A stretch of 64,000 nucleotides of DNA from Rhizobiales bacterium PAR1 (lineage in GTDB: Bacteria > Pseudomonadota > Alphaproteobacteria > Rhizobiales > Beijerinckiaceae): assembly GCA_002256205.1 (NCBI GenBank), contig NKIW01000009.1, positions 105,540 through 169,539 on the forward strand. The letters run 5' to 3'. Position 1 is the stretch's first letter. The number at the start of each line of letters is the position of its first letter. A program made the translations under genes and the position numbers. Below are positions 50,261 through 59,352 of this stretch, piece by piece. Under the pieces are notes generated by a model. That model saw only the letters and a program-made list of their open reading frames with translations. It had not been told where the DNA came from and ran no database searches.

Positions 50261-51132
50261 GAGACTTTCCCCACGCGCGCTTTCAGACGCGGATCAAGCC
50301 GCTCGCGTGCACCATCGCCGATGAGATTGATGCCGATCACCAGAAGGCACATTGCAAGACCCGGGGCGAGCGCTAGCCATGGCGCGCGATCGAGAAACGA
50401 GCGTGCCTCCGCGATCATCAGGCCCCAATCGGAGCTTGGCGGTTGTGCGCCAAGGCCAAGAAAGCTCAGGGCCGAACCAAGCAGGATCGCGTAGGTGACG
50501 CGCAAGCTCGCCTCGACGATCAGCGGCGGCCATGCGTTCGGGAGAATTTCCCGGAAGAGGATGTAGGAGGAACTCTCGGCACGCGCCCGGGCCGCCTGAA
50601 TGAAATCCTCGCCCGCAAGTGAGAGCGTGACAGAGCGGGTAAGCCGCGCAATCGGCGGGATATAGACAAAGCCCACCGCCACCGCCGTCTTCCAGAGCGC
50701 GGGCGGGGTCACGGCTAGGACCAGCAGGCCGAGCATGATCGGCGGGATCGCCATCATCACATCGGCAAGGCGCATCAGGCCTTCATCGACCCAGCCGCGA
50801 AAATACCCCGCAGCGAGGCCCATCGGCACGCCAATCGCGAGGCTGACGAACGTGGCGCTCGCGCCCATCGCCAGCGAGAGCCGCCCGCCCATCAGGAGGC
50901 GCGAGAGCACATCGCGGCCATATTCGTCGGTGCCGAGCCAATAGGTTGCATTCGGCGCCAGAAAGCGCGTCCGCATCGAGATCGTATCCCACGGATGCGG
51001 CGCGATCCACGGCGCGAGCAGGCTCAGGAGCACGATGACGCCGGTGATCACAAGCCCCGCTTTCAATTGCAGCGGCATCGCGCGACGCGGGGCGGAAGGG
51101 CTCATTTCAGCTGACAAATTCTTAGCTGACAT
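50257..51132 (-). CDS. Oligopeptide-type ABC transporter permease (DppC-like)
   Basis: This permease of about 291 residues has six helices (first: GLVITGVIVLLSLLAPWIA). FLAPNATYWLGTDEYGRDVLSRLLMGGR (core LGTDEYGRDVLSR) and GEDFIQAARARAESSSYILFREILPN (contact loop) define the DppC/OppC family. The start is uncertain. ATG 51132 overlaps the dppB end by 11 bases. ATG 51105 would remove nine residues. Neither has a strong ribosome-binding site. A longer reading to 51318 lies inside dppB and is rejected. Confidence 0.92.
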   Translation of the reverse strand: MSAKNLSAEMSPSAPRRAMPLQLKAGLVITGVIVLLSLLAPWIAPHPWDTISMRTRFLAPNATYWLGTDEYGRDVLSRLLMGGRLSLAMGASATFVSLAIGVPMGLAAGYFRGWVDEGLMRLADVMMAIPPIMLGLLVLAVTPPALWKTAVAVGFVYIPPIARLTRSVTLSLAGEDFIQAARARAESSSYILFREILPNAWPPLIVEASLRVTYAILLGSALSFLGLGAQPPSSDWGLMIAEARSFLDRAPWLALAPGLAMCLLVIGINLIGDGARERLDPRLKARVGKVS

Positions 51133-52078
51133 GACCGCCAAACCGGATCTTGGGGTTGAGCCATGCGTAAAGAAGGTCCGCGACGAGATTGGCCAGCGCG
51201 TACATCGCCGCCACGACGAGAATGGCCGCCTGAAGCGTCGGCAGATCGCGGTTCTGAATCGAAAAGACAACAAGACGACCGAGCCCGGGATAGGCGAAGA
51301 CAGTCTCCACCACGACAATGCCCCCCATCAGACGCCCGAAATCGAGCGCAAGCACAGTGATCGTCGGAAGCAGGGCGTTGCGCAGGGCATGGTGGAACAC
51401 CACCACCCGCTCGGGCAGGCCCTTGGCGCGCGCGGCGTTGACATAGGGGCTTTGCATCACCTCGATCATGCTGGAGCGCGTGAGTCGCGAGACATGCGCG
51501 AGATGACCGAAGACCAGTGTGATCGTCGGCGCGATGAGATGCGTGAGCCAAACCCAGAACCCTGCCGACATCGGCTCATATCCCGAAGCCGGAAGCCAAC
51601 CGAGCCATGAAGCAAACACGATGATCACCACGATGGACCAGAAGAATTCCGGCACCGCGATGCCGATATAGGTCGCGATGGAAATACCGTGATCGAGCGC
51701 GCGGCCATGCCGGAGCGCCGCGAGCATCCCGAGTCCGACGCCGATCAGCGCAATCAGGACGAAGGAAAAGCCGGTGAGCATCAAGGATCGGCTGACCGCC
51801 TCCCAGAGCATGGGGGCGATCGGCCTTTTCATCAGCGGGGACTCGCCGAGATCGCCGGAGAGAAACCCCGCCGCCCAGCGGGCGTATTGCTGCCAGATCG
51901 GGTCGGTCAGCCCAAGCTTGAGTTCGAGCGCCTTGACCTGATCCGGCGGCGCAAACGAACCCAGGATCAGGTAGGCGACGTTCGCTGGCAGCAACGCCGT
52001 AATCGTGAAGACGAGCATCGAGACAGCCACCAGCACCAGCACCACGAAGCCGAGGCGTCGGAGAATGAAGGCTGTCAT
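51122..52078 (-). CDS. Oligopeptide-type ABC transporter permease (DppB-like)
   Basis: This 318-residue permease has six helices. It starts with the family pattern MTAFILRRLGFVVLVLVAVSMLVF (core ILRRLGFVVLV). The contact loop reads YVNAARAKGLPERVVVFHHALRN, and LDFGRLMGGIVVVETVFAYPGLG is another hallmark. Sixteen bases separate it from the binding-protein gene. It forms the inner-membrane channel with the DppC-like protein. Confidence 0.94.
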   Translation of the reverse strand: MTAFILRRLGFVVLVLVAVSMLVFTITALLPANVAYLILGSFAPPDQVKALELKLGLTDPIWQQYARWAAGFLSGDLGESPLMKRPIAPMLWEAVSRSLMLTGFSFVLIALIGVGLGMLAALRHGRALDHGISIATYIGIAVPEFFWSIVVIIVFASWLGWLPASGYEPMSAGFWVWLTHLIAPTITLVFGHLAHVSRLTRSSMIEVMQSPYVNAARAKGLPERVVVFHHALRNALLPTITVLALDFGRLMGGIVVVETVFAYPGLGRLVVFSIQNRDLPTLQAAILVVAAMYALANLVADLLYAWLNPKIRFGGHVS

Positions 52079-52094
52079 CGCTGCGGCCTTTCGA

Positions 52095-53597
52095 TCAGGG
52101 CTTGATCGAGACAGTGGCGAGTTCCAGCCACTGCATCGGGGTGGATTTGAAGCCTTCGACCTTCTTGCTCACGCCATTCACGTGGGCTGCCGAATAGGCG
52201 ACGATGCTCGGCACGGTCTCTTCGACCAGTTCCTGAAAGGTGCCGAAGAGTTCGGCGCGCTGCTTTTCGTCGTTGGTCTTGCGGGCGGCATCGAGCACGT
52301 CATCGACGCGCTTTTCCTTGTAGAGCCAGAGCTGGTTATTCCAGCTCCCCGCCGAATGGTAGAACGGGTAAACCGCCGTATCGACCGTCGGGCGGGCGAA
52401 ATATCCATCGACATACATCTGCGCCTTGCCCGCGACATTCGCCGTGTAGGAGGCGAAAGGCACGCGCTGGACCTCGATGCGGATACCCGCCGCTTTCGCC
52501 ATATCCCGCACTGAAACCCCGACGCGCACGCGCTGTTCACGCTCCTGAGGCACCTGCATCGGCACATCGAAGCCGTTCGGGTAGCCGGCTTCGGCGAGCA
52601 GCTTCTTGGCCTGCGCGATATCCGGCGGGTTGAACTTCAGCTTCTTGTTGAAATAGGGGTGGCTCGGAGGGATAGGGCTGAAGGTCGGATCGCCCTGCCC
52701 GAAGAGCGCGAGTTCGACAATCGCCGCCTTGTCGATGGTCAGTGCCAGCGCTTTGCGTACGCGGACATCATTGAATGGCGGGATCGCGTTGTTGAGGATC
52801 ACGCCGTCCCAGGTCGGAGTTGCGACGCTATCGGCGCGAAGGTTCGGGTTGGCCTTTACCTTGTCGACGGATTCGTAAGGCATGCTCCAGAGGATATCGA
52901 TCGCGCCGGATTCGAGTGCTGCGAGGCGGGCAGCGGATTCGGGGATGATGCGAAGCGTCACTGCATCGAGTTTCGGCTGGCCCTTGAGAAAATAATCCGG
53001 GTTCTTGACGACTTCGAGCCGGTCACCTGGAGACCAGGCCTTGAACATGAACGGGCCGGTGCCGACCGGCGCGGTCGAGAGCGTACCGATCCGGTCCTTG
53101 GCGACGATACGCGTCTGGCGGTCCGCGAAGATATCGGCAAAGCCTGCGTAGGGGATCTTGAGCGAGAACCGCACTGTCAGCGGGTCCACCGCTTCGACGG
53201 TTTCGACCATGCCGAGGTTGGTGCGGGCGCGCGAACCGGTTTTGGGGTCGAGAATGCGCTGGATCGTCGCTACAACGTCATCCGCATCGAGCGTCTTGCC
53301 GTGGTGGAACTTCACGCCGGGACGAAGTTTGAAAGTCCAGGTCTTGAGGTCTTCCGAGGCGCTCCAGCTTTCCGCGAGATCGGGCGAGACGGTCATGTCA
53401 GGATTGATTTTGGAGAGACCGTTGAACAGCAGATGCACGTAGACGTATTCATCACCGATGGTCGTCAGCGCGGGGTCAAGCTGGGTCAGCGTTGTGCCGA
53501 GCGCAACGCGGAGCGTGCCTTGTGCTGCGGCGGGCGTGAAGGCGGTGGTGACAGCCAGTGCGGCGGCAAGCCCCGCACCAAAGATGAATTTCCGCAT
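52095..53597 (-). CDS. Oligopeptide-type ABC transporter substrate-binding protein (DppA/SBP_bac_5)
   Basis: This 500-residue periplasmic binding protein of cluster C has a signal peptide MRKFIFGAGLAAALAVTTAF with cleavage near PAAAQG. The family stretch is DLAESWSASEDLKTWTFKLRPGVKFHHGK (core WTFKLRPGVKFHHG). The start at 53597 follows AGGAGA. Members bind peptides, nickel, glutathione, opines and other compounds. With hydantoinase and carbamoylase genes in the operon, a ureide or cyclic peptide-like ligand is plausible, but this is inference. Confidence 0.94.
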   Translation of the reverse strand: MRKFIFGAGLAAALAVTTAFTPAAAQGTLRVALGTTLTQLDPALTTIGDEYVYVHLLFNGLSKINPDMTVSPDLAESWSASEDLKTWTFKLRPGVKFHHGKTLDADDVVATIQRILDPKTGSRARTNLGMVETVEAVDPLTVRFSLKIPYAGFADIFADRQTRIVAKDRIGTLSTAPVGTGPFMFKAWSPGDRLEVVKNPDYFLKGQPKLDAVTLRIIPESAARLAALESGAIDILWSMPYESVDKVKANPNLRADSVATPTWDGVILNNAIPPFNDVRVRKALALTIDKAAIVELALFGQGDPTFSPIPPSHPYFNKKLKFNPPDIAQAKKLLAEAGYPNGFDVPMQVPQEREQRVRVGVSVRDMAKAAGIRIEVQRVPFASYTANVAGKAQMYVDGYFARPTVDTAVYPFYHSAGSWNNQLWLYKEKRVDDVLDAARKTNDEKQRAELFGTFQELVEETVPSIVAYSAAHVNGVSKKVEGFKSTPMQWLELATVSIKP

Positions 53598-53620
53598 GGT
53601 CTTCTCCTGAAGGTGTGGGT

Positions 53621-54286
53621 TCAATGCGCCGGTGGAAGAACGAATTCTTCCGGCCGGACAGCGCGTTCGACATAACTATCCGCCATCGGCGCATACTCGT
53701 CCCAGAGACTGGCGAGACGGCCGATGGGGTCGGGGTCGCGGTCGACCCGAAGGTCGACGTAGGGAAAACTCTCGATATGGACGACAAGCAGAGAGGCCGA
53801 GACCAGCGGCACGAATTCGCTGCCGGCTTCCTCACCAGCCTTCAGCGCGGCGATGAGGCGGCTTGCCAGCGGCGCGGCGAGATCAGCCTCGAAGGCGCGG
53901 ACCATGGCGCGCGGCACCTCGACCGAGCGCACGATATTGCCGAGCGCAACACAATCCTTGCCGTGCACCTCGTCGCGCTCAACCTTGACGTTCGCGCCGC
54001 TATAGGCCGCTGTGCCGCCGATACGGTCGATAATCGCGAGCTGCCGCCAATGCCTGTGCGGCGTTGCGGCCACCACGGCATCCATCGCCTGCTGGGCAGT
54101 AAAGCCACGCTCCAGAAGCTCAAGCGCGAGTGGGCCAAGCCGTGGATCCGTGCGATGCTGGGTCAGCGCGGCCCCTACCCCGGCCTTCGCGAAGGCGCAG
54201 CGTGAGCCGACAGCAATCGAGGAAGTCGTCACGACAAGGCCAAACATACCGGTTCGGGCGCAACGCCCCGCGATGGAATAGGTCAT
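53621..54286 (-). CDS. DUF1028 family protein (Ntn-hydrolase-like fold)
   Basis: This 221-residue protein begins MTYSIAGRCARTGMFGLVV with SSIAVGSRCAFAKAGVGA, the hallmark of DUF1028, a group with an N-terminal-nucleophile-hydrolase-like fold and unknown function. SYSGANVKVERDEVHGKDCVALGN-type region (core AYSGANVKVERDEV) and EAGSEFVPLVSASLLV, followed by DLRVDRDPDPIGRL, also fit. It lies between the dppA-like gene and the triple-RidA gene (4-base overlap). A hydrolytic role on the imported ureide is possible. Confidence 0.88.
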   Translation of the reverse strand: MTYSIAGRCARTGMFGLVVTTSSIAVGSRCAFAKAGVGAALTQHRTDPRLGPLALELLERGFTAQQAMDAVVAATPHRHWRQLAIIDRIGGTAAYSGANVKVERDEVHGKDCVALGNIVRSVEVPRAMVRAFEADLAAPLASRLIAALKAGEEAGSEFVPLVSASLLVVHIESFPYVDLRVDRDPDPIGRLASLWDEYAPMADSYVERAVRPEEFVLPPAH

Positions 54287-55536
54287 CGGTTACCCGCCTT
54301 GATCGCCACGACATCGACCTCCATGAGAAGTTCAGGGCTCGCCAGCCCCTTGATGATCACGCTCGTGACCGCCGGTGCGGTGTTGCCGAGCCGTTTGAGG
54401 ATCACAGCGTTGACGGCGGCGAGATAGGCGCGATCCGTGACGTAGATCGTCAGCTTGGCGATATCGCCGAGCGTCGCGCCGGCCTCTCCGAGCAGGATTT
54501 CGACGTTCTCCATCGCCTTTCCGGCCTGTGCCGCCGCATCGCCGATGCCGTAAAGCTTCTCGTCGAGCCCCATGCCGGTCTGACCGCGCAGAATGACGCG
54601 ATTGCCCGCCACAACGGCCATGCAAAGATCGATGTTGAGCGGCTGCGCCTCCGTGCCGTAGCGCGCGGCGCTCGAATGGTAGGGCCGTACGCGGCTGTGC
54701 GGCACACCGCCGACCTTCGGGATCACGGTGACGTCGATCTCGAAGGCGATATCCTCGCGGGCAAAGGCACTGGTGACGATGCCGGTCGAAACGGGCCTCA
54801 CCCCAACCAGATGCTTGCCGATCATCGGGTAAACCGACTGGCGATAGGCGCGATCCGAGATGTAGACCGTCATCTTACAGATGTCTTCAGGCGACGATCC
54901 GGCCTCCTTGAGCAAGGCACAGAGATTGGCGAGTGCGACATCCGCCTGCTGGCCAGCAGCGGCAATCGAGCGGCTTTTCGTCACCGTGCCGGTATGATCG
55001 AGGCTCGCCCCGGTCTGGCCGCGCACAAAATATTCAGCATCGGTGCCGAGCACCATCGAACCCTGCCAGGGAAAGCCCTGCCCGTGCCAGCTTTCGAAGG
55101 TGTAGGGCCGCGTATGGCGTACAGGCGCGGTCGGGATCGCCGCTTCGGCGTCGATCTGCACAATGAGATCAGGCTCCGGCAGCCCCGCCACTACCAGCCC
55201 CGTGCTAACAGGATGGACATTCGGCAGGCGCTGGCTGATCGCGCGATAAACCTCGGCACGATAGCCCCGGTCGACGATACAGGTTGTGAGCTTGGTGAGA
55301 TGCGCGAGTGTGCCGCCTACCGCCGCGAGCGCGCGTTCGAGTTCATCGAGCGCGGCATGGGTCTGTTTTGCAGCATCGCCCTCCGCAAGCCCCGAGCCAG
55401 AGGCGAGCGCATTGGCCCCCGAAAGGAATACCCGTTCACCCGAACGCACTGCGCCGGCGATGGAAACGCCCGTCAGCCCCGGCAGGTTCGAGGGTTTGAT
55501 ATCCGCGCGCTGCATCTTCGGCTCCGATGTCGTCAT
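54283..55536 (-). CDS. Three tandem RidA (YjgF/YER057c/UK114) domains in one protein
   Basis: This 417-residue protein contains three related units, roughly 20-135, 150-275 and 290-417. Each has the same order: a (S/R)GQ- or SGA-type strand, an A..Q...A..N/L helix (QTHAALDELERALAAVGGT, QADVALANLCALLKEAGSS, QAGKAMENVEILLGEAGAT), a KLT or KMT strand followed by DRAY or DRGY, and a final EIDV- or QIDAE-type strand. RidA proteins are normally single-domain trimers, so this chain may fold as a trimer in itself. The arginine needed for imine deamination is missing from each unit: HPVSTG, RPVSTG and APAVTS occupy its place. The function is therefore probably not classical RidA. Confidence 0.88.
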   Translation of the reverse strand: MTTSEPKMQRADIKPSNLPGLTGVSIAGAVRSGERVFLSGANALASGSGLAEGDAAKQTHAALDELERALAAVGGTLAHLTKLTTCIVDRGYRAEVYRAISQRLPNVHPVSTGLVVAGLPEPDLIVQIDAEAAIPTAPVRHTRPYTFESWHGQGFPWQGSMVLGTDAEYFVRGQTGASLDHTGTVTKSRSIAAAGQQADVALANLCALLKEAGSSPEDICKMTVYISDRAYRQSVYPMIGKHLVGVRPVSTGIVTSAFAREDIAFEIDVTVIPKVGGVPHSRVRPYHSSAARYGTEAQPLNIDLCMAVVAGNRVILRGQTGMGLDEKLYGIGDAAAQAGKAMENVEILLGEAGATLGDIAKLTIYVTDRAYLAAVNAVILKRLGNTAPAVTSVIIKGLASPELLMEVDVVAIKAGNR

Positions 55537-57011
55537 GTGAGGCTCGCGCCGAAATTGGTCGCGGGATTGAATTCGGGGCTAAGACGCCCCGAGGGCGCAG
55601 CTGCCCAGCCGCCGGGACGGCGGATCAGCTTGCCGCTGCCCGGCGCGGCATGGAGCGCGCCATCGGCCATGATTTCCCTGCTGCGCAGGAAGACACGCTC
55701 GGGCCACCCCTTCACGGTATACCCTTCAAAGGGCGTGAAGCCGGTTCGGTCATGCATCATCGCGTCGGTAATCGTGACTTCGGTGTCAGGATTCCAGATT
55801 GCGATATCGGCATCGAAGCCGGGCGCGATACGACCCTTCTTGGCTAGGTTATAGATGGAAGCAGGGTTCGCAGCGGTCAGTGCGGCGAAGGCCTCCAGCC
55901 CCCGTTCGCCGAATTCCGGCCGTCCCTTCGAGACAAGCGCATCAAAGAGCAGCGGTAGCCGCGTTTCCAGCCCCGGCAACCCGTTGGCGATCTGCTTGAA
56001 ATTGGCGCTCGGCCCCGCCGAGAGCTTGCCGCTTTCATCAAACCGATAAGGCGCATGGTCCGAAGACACCGTCTGGAGGTCACCAAGCGCCAGAGCGCGC
56101 CAGAGCGCAGCCTGATCGGAGGCCTCGCGCGGGGGTGGCGAGCACATCCATTTCGCGCCCTCCATGCCGGGCTTATCGAGGTCATGACGCGTGAAAAACA
56201 AGTATTGCGGGCATGTCTCGGCAAAGACCTTGAGTCCCTCGCCGCGCGCCTGCCGCACCACGGCGGCGCCCTCGGCGGTCGAGACGTGAAAGACCATCAC
56301 CGGTTGGTCGATCAGCGCGCACATCGCGATGAGACGCGAAATTGCCTCGGCCTCGGAAGATCGCGGATGGCTGATCGCGTGGAATTTCGGGTGGGTATAG
56401 CCCTTTTCGACGAGCTTCTTGCCCATCCAAGAGATCATCCCGTGGTTTTCGGCATGAACGCAGATCAAAGCACCATTCTGCCGCGCCGCCAGCAGGAGAT
56501 CGAGCAGCGGCTCGTCATCGACCTTGATCAGGTCATAGGTCATGAAGACCTTGAGCGAGGAATGCCCTTCTTTCACCAGCGCCGGAATATCCTCGCGGAT
56601 GGTTTTGGCATCCGGATTGGCGATGATCATGTGGAAGGCGTAGTCGATCAGCGCACCCTTCGCACCAAGGACTGTATAATCCTCGACCACCTTGCGCAGA
56701 TCGAGCCCACGATGCTGGGCCGCGAAGGAAACCAGCGTGGTCGTACCGCCAAAGGCCGCAGAAGTCGTTGCGCTTTCGAAGGTATCAGCGTTGAGCAAAC
56801 CGCCCGCCGAGACCTGCTCGACATGGGTGTGGCTGTCGATGCCGCCGGCGAGCACGAATTTGCCGGTGGCGTCGATTTCCCGCCTCCCCTTGGCCAGCCC
56901 GAGGCCTATCGCCGCGATGCTTTCGCCGCGAAGGCCGACATCCGCAATAAACCGCCCCTCGGGCGCGCCAATGGTGCCGCCCCGGATCACCAGATCGTAG
57001 CTCTCGCTCAT
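55533..57011 (-). CDS. Hydantoinase/dihydropyrimidinase-family amidohydrolase
   Basis: This 492-residue cyclic-amide hydrolase of the amidohydrolase superfamily has metal ligands in GGIDSHTHVE (about 57-66), a lysine for carboxylation in SSLKVFMTYD (about 152), CVHAEN, FHVSTAEG and SSDHAPYRF (about 325). It opens hydantoin, dihydropyrimidine or allantoin-like rings to N-carbamoyl compounds. The next gene downstream in the pathway, an M20 carbamoylase, is directly upstream in the operon, which favours a hydantoinase-type pathway. It overlaps the RidA gene by 4 bases. Confidence 0.92.
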   Translation of the reverse strand: MSESYDLVIRGGTIGAPEGRFIADVGLRGESIAAIGLGLAKGRREIDATGKFVLAGGIDSHTHVEQVSAGGLLNADTFESATTSAAFGGTTTLVSFAAQHRGLDLRKVVEDYTVLGAKGALIDYAFHMIIANPDAKTIREDIPALVKEGHSSLKVFMTYDLIKVDDEPLLDLLLAARQNGALICVHAENHGMISWMGKKLVEKGYTHPKFHAISHPRSSEAEAISRLIAMCALIDQPVMVFHVSTAEGAAVVRQARGEGLKVFAETCPQYLFFTRHDLDKPGMEGAKWMCSPPPREASDQAALWRALALGDLQTVSSDHAPYRFDESGKLSAGPSANFKQIANGLPGLETRLPLLFDALVSKGRPEFGERGLEAFAALTAANPASIYNLAKKGRIAPGFDADIAIWNPDTEVTITDAMMHDRTGFTPFEGYTVKGWPERVFLRSREIMADGALHAAPGSGKLIRRPGGWAAAPSGRLSPEFNPATNFGASLT

Positions 57012-57038
57012 CGCGCCACCCTCTTCAGGCTGAAGCCA

Positions 57039-58331
57039 TCAACACACATGTTCAGCGACCCAGCTAGCAAGAATCGTACAAGCCTCGAGAAAGTCATCGA
57101 TCTCCATCGCTTCATCCGGGTTATGGCTGCCGTTCTCGTTGCGCACGAAAATCATGCACATCGGCACGCCCGCCGCCGCGAAGGCCGCGGAGTCATGCGA
57201 AGCCGGACTGCCGAGCGAAATCGCGGGAATTTCGTGCTCGCCCGCCAACGTGAGAAGGCGCGCGGCGATCGCAGGGTCGACCGGCCCGACAGCGGCAGAA
57301 GCCCGCGGCCCCAGCTCGAAGCGAACGTTGCGCAAAGCCTCGATCTCGCGGATCGCCGCATGAAAATGCGCCTCAAGCCCGGCCAGAACGCTAGTGTCAT
57401 ACGCCCGGATATCGACGCTGAACGCAAAGGCGCCCGGCACGATGGTCAGGCCATGCGCGGCGCTATCGGTATGGAAGCGGCCAAACGTCACCGCCATCGG
57501 GATGCCCCGGATCTCATGATCGCGCCAGAGCCGGTCCATCCGCATCGCAAGGTCGGCACCCGCCATCGCGGCATCCGCGCGGAACTTCATCGGCGTGCCG
57601 ACATGGCCATGTTTGCCGACGATCCGCGCCTGCGGATAACGGACATTGCCCGGAATGCCGCTGCAAATCGCCATCGGCACGCCAAGCTCGACCAACGCCG
57701 GCGCCTGCTCGATATGCACTTCGAGAAACGCGCGGACGCTGGCCGGATCAAGCGCGCGTTCCCCTGCCCGGATGCGCTCCGGCGCGGCGCCGCACTCCGC
57801 CATATGTTCGGCGAGCGTGCGCCCGGTATCGACGCGACGCGCCTCCAGCGCGCCTTCCGGCAAGGTGCCGAGCGCGGAACGGCTCCCGATATAGGAGACC
57901 TGAAACCAGACGCTTTCCTCCGCGCGCACGCCCATCGTCACGATATCGCAGGCGGGTTTGACGCCCAGCTTGCGCAGTGCGGCGGTGACGATCAGCCCGG
58001 CGAGAACCCCCGCCGCACCATCGAAATTGCCGCCATTCGGGACGGAATCGAGGTGCGAACCCATCAGAACGCGCGGCGCAGCGCGGTCCTGCCCCGGCCA
58101 TGTGACATAGGTGTTCTCTGCGGCATCGGTGGTGATGCCAAGCCCCTTCTCCACCGCATAGGCCCGGATGAGATGATGGGCGAAATTCTCGCCGGGGCCG
58201 TAGGTATCTCGCATGATGCCGGGATGTCCGGGTGATCCTTCCGCCAACTGCCGGAACAGGCGCTCCGCGCGGGCCCGCTCGGCCTGCACGGCTTGCCTAA
58301 TCGCGGCGGGCGAGAGGACGGTTTTCGTCAC
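57039..58331 (-). CDS. M20-family N-carbamoyl-amino-acid amidohydrolase (allantoate amidohydrolase-like)
   Basis: This 430-residue zinc/manganese hydrolase has metal ligands in GSHLDSVPNGGNFDGAAGV (about 92-110, core SHLDSVPNGGNFDG), RAEESVWF (about 136), HIEQAP (about 201) and SHNPDEAME (C-terminal). The pattern is that of HyuC/AllC-type ureidohydrolases, which split N-carbamoyl-L-amino acids or allantoate into amino acid or ureidoglycine plus ammonia and CO2. The usual EEGSRF is EESVWF here, so specificity may differ. It overlaps the arginase-fold gene by 4 bases. Confidence 0.92.
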   Translation of the reverse strand: MTKTVLSPAAIRQAVQAERARAERLFRQLAEGSPGHPGIMRDTYGPGENFAHHLIRAYAVEKGLGITTDAAENTYVTWPGQDRAAPRVLMGSHLDSVPNGGNFDGAAGVLAGLIVTAALRKLGVKPACDIVTMGVRAEESVWFQVSYIGSRSALGTLPEGALEARRVDTGRTLAEHMAECGAAPERIRAGERALDPASVRAFLEVHIEQAPALVELGVPMAICSGIPGNVRYPQARIVGKHGHVGTPMKFRADAAMAGADLAMRMDRLWRDHEIRGIPMAVTFGRFHTDSAAHGLTIVPGAFAFSVDIRAYDTSVLAGLEAHFHAAIREIEALRNVRFELGPRASAAVGPVDPAIAARLLTLAGEHEIPAISLGSPASHDSAAFAAAGVPMCMIFVRNENGSHNPDEAMEIDDFLEACTILASWVAEHVC

Positions 58332-59329
58332 GGCTTGGCTCCGATATCCTTGGCTCCGATATCCTTGGCTCCGAAATGGTTGGCTCCGAAATAGTTGGCG
58401 CGCACAGCGGCACCGATCAGGTTCACGATCAGGCGTCCTGCAGTCATGCAGGTGATCTGGTTGACATCAACGCGCGGGGTGATCTCGACCACGTCCATCC
58501 CGACGACGCGCCCTTTGGCGACGAGGGCGCGGATCAGAGCGCGCGCCTCGGGAAAGGTCACACCGCCGGGACATGGACCGGCAACGGCGGGTGCAATCGA
58601 GGGATCCATGCCATCAAGGTCGATGGTGATGTAGTAGCGCCCGCCATCGGGGATGCGGTCGAGCACCGCCTGCGGACCATTGTCATGGAGGTCATAGGCG
58701 GTGACGAGATTCGCGCCATAGGCAAGCGCAGCGTCGACCTCCTCCGGCCGGGCGCTGCCCGTGGCGCGCAGGCCAATCTGGAAAATCTCGCCGATATGCG
58801 TCATCTCGGAGGCACGGCGGATCGGGCTCGAATACCCTTCGGTGACGCCATTCACCTCTTGCCGCCAGTCGAGATGCTGGTCGATCTGCACCAGCGTGAT
58901 CGGCCCCTGATCATCAAAGGCGCGCAAGACCGGAATCGGCACGCCATGATCGCCGCCGAGAATGATCGGCATGGCTCCGGCACGCAAAATCTTGCGCACC
59001 GCCGCCTCGGTGCGGCGATAATGCGCTTTCAGGTCCGAGGGATCGCCGATGATATCGCCACAATCCACCGCGCGGATCGGGCGGTTGTCGTAGAGTGGGC
59101 CACCGAGATCGAAATCATAGCGCTCGATGGAGCGGATGATGCGATCACTCGCGCGGCGCATCGCGGCGGGCATGTTGGTCTGGTCGTTGACGATTTCGGT
59201 GAAGGTGTAGGCATCGCCCCACGGCACACCGAGAAAGGCGATATCTGCCGCGAGGTTGTCGAGATCCATCGCAAGTTCGGACCAAAGAAAGGTCTGGTGG
59301 CCCACCTTGGGCGTGCTGGTCAGGATCAT
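58328..59329 (-). CDS. Arginase/agmatinase-family ureohydrolase
   Basis: This 333-residue enzyme has the manganese-binding motifs GGDHGVPIPVL (about 126), QIDQHLDWRQ (about 150, where DAHxD is usual and Q replaces the alanine) and TIDLDGMDPS (about 235). It hydrolyses a guanidino compound to urea and an amine or acid. In the operon it would cope with guanidino or ureido side products. The last about 20 residues are a run of FGAN/IGAK repeats produced by a DNA tandem repeat that overlaps the next start. ATG 59329 is chosen. A start at residue 21 (MDLDNL) is possible. Confidence 0.9.
   Translation of the reverse strand: MILTSTPKVGHQTFLWSELAMDLDNLAADIAFLGVPWGDAYTFTEIVNDQTNMPAAMRRASDRIIRSIERYDFDLGGPLYDNRPIRAVDCGDIIGDPSDLKAHYRRTEAAVRKILRAGAMPIILGGDHGVPIPVLRAFDDQGPITLVQIDQHLDWRQEVNGVTEGYSSPIRRASEMTHIGEIFQIGLRATGSARPEEVDAALAYGANLVTAYDLHDNGPQAVLDRIPDGGRYYITIDLDGMDPSIAPAVAGPCPGGVTFPEARALIRALVAKGRVVGMDVVEITPRVDVNQITCMTAGRLIVNLIGAAVRANYFGANHFGAKDIGAKDIGAKP
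58334..58393. repeat. 15-bp tandem repeat, four copies, at the 3' end of the ureohydrolase gene
   Basis: CTTGGCTCCGATATC (58334-58348) and an identical copy (58349-58363) are followed by two diverged copies with CCGAAAT (58364-58378 and 58379-58393). The frame is kept. The repeats encode GAK/GAN units with growing divergence toward the protein core, as expected from stepwise slippage. Confidence 0.92.
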
Positions 59330-59352
59330 GTCAGGGCTCCCATCGGGTCATC

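Noticed and set aside
56055..58235. Open frame of 726 codons opposite the hydantoinase and carbamoylase genes
   Set aside because: It crosses the boundary of two well-supported genes and has no motif.
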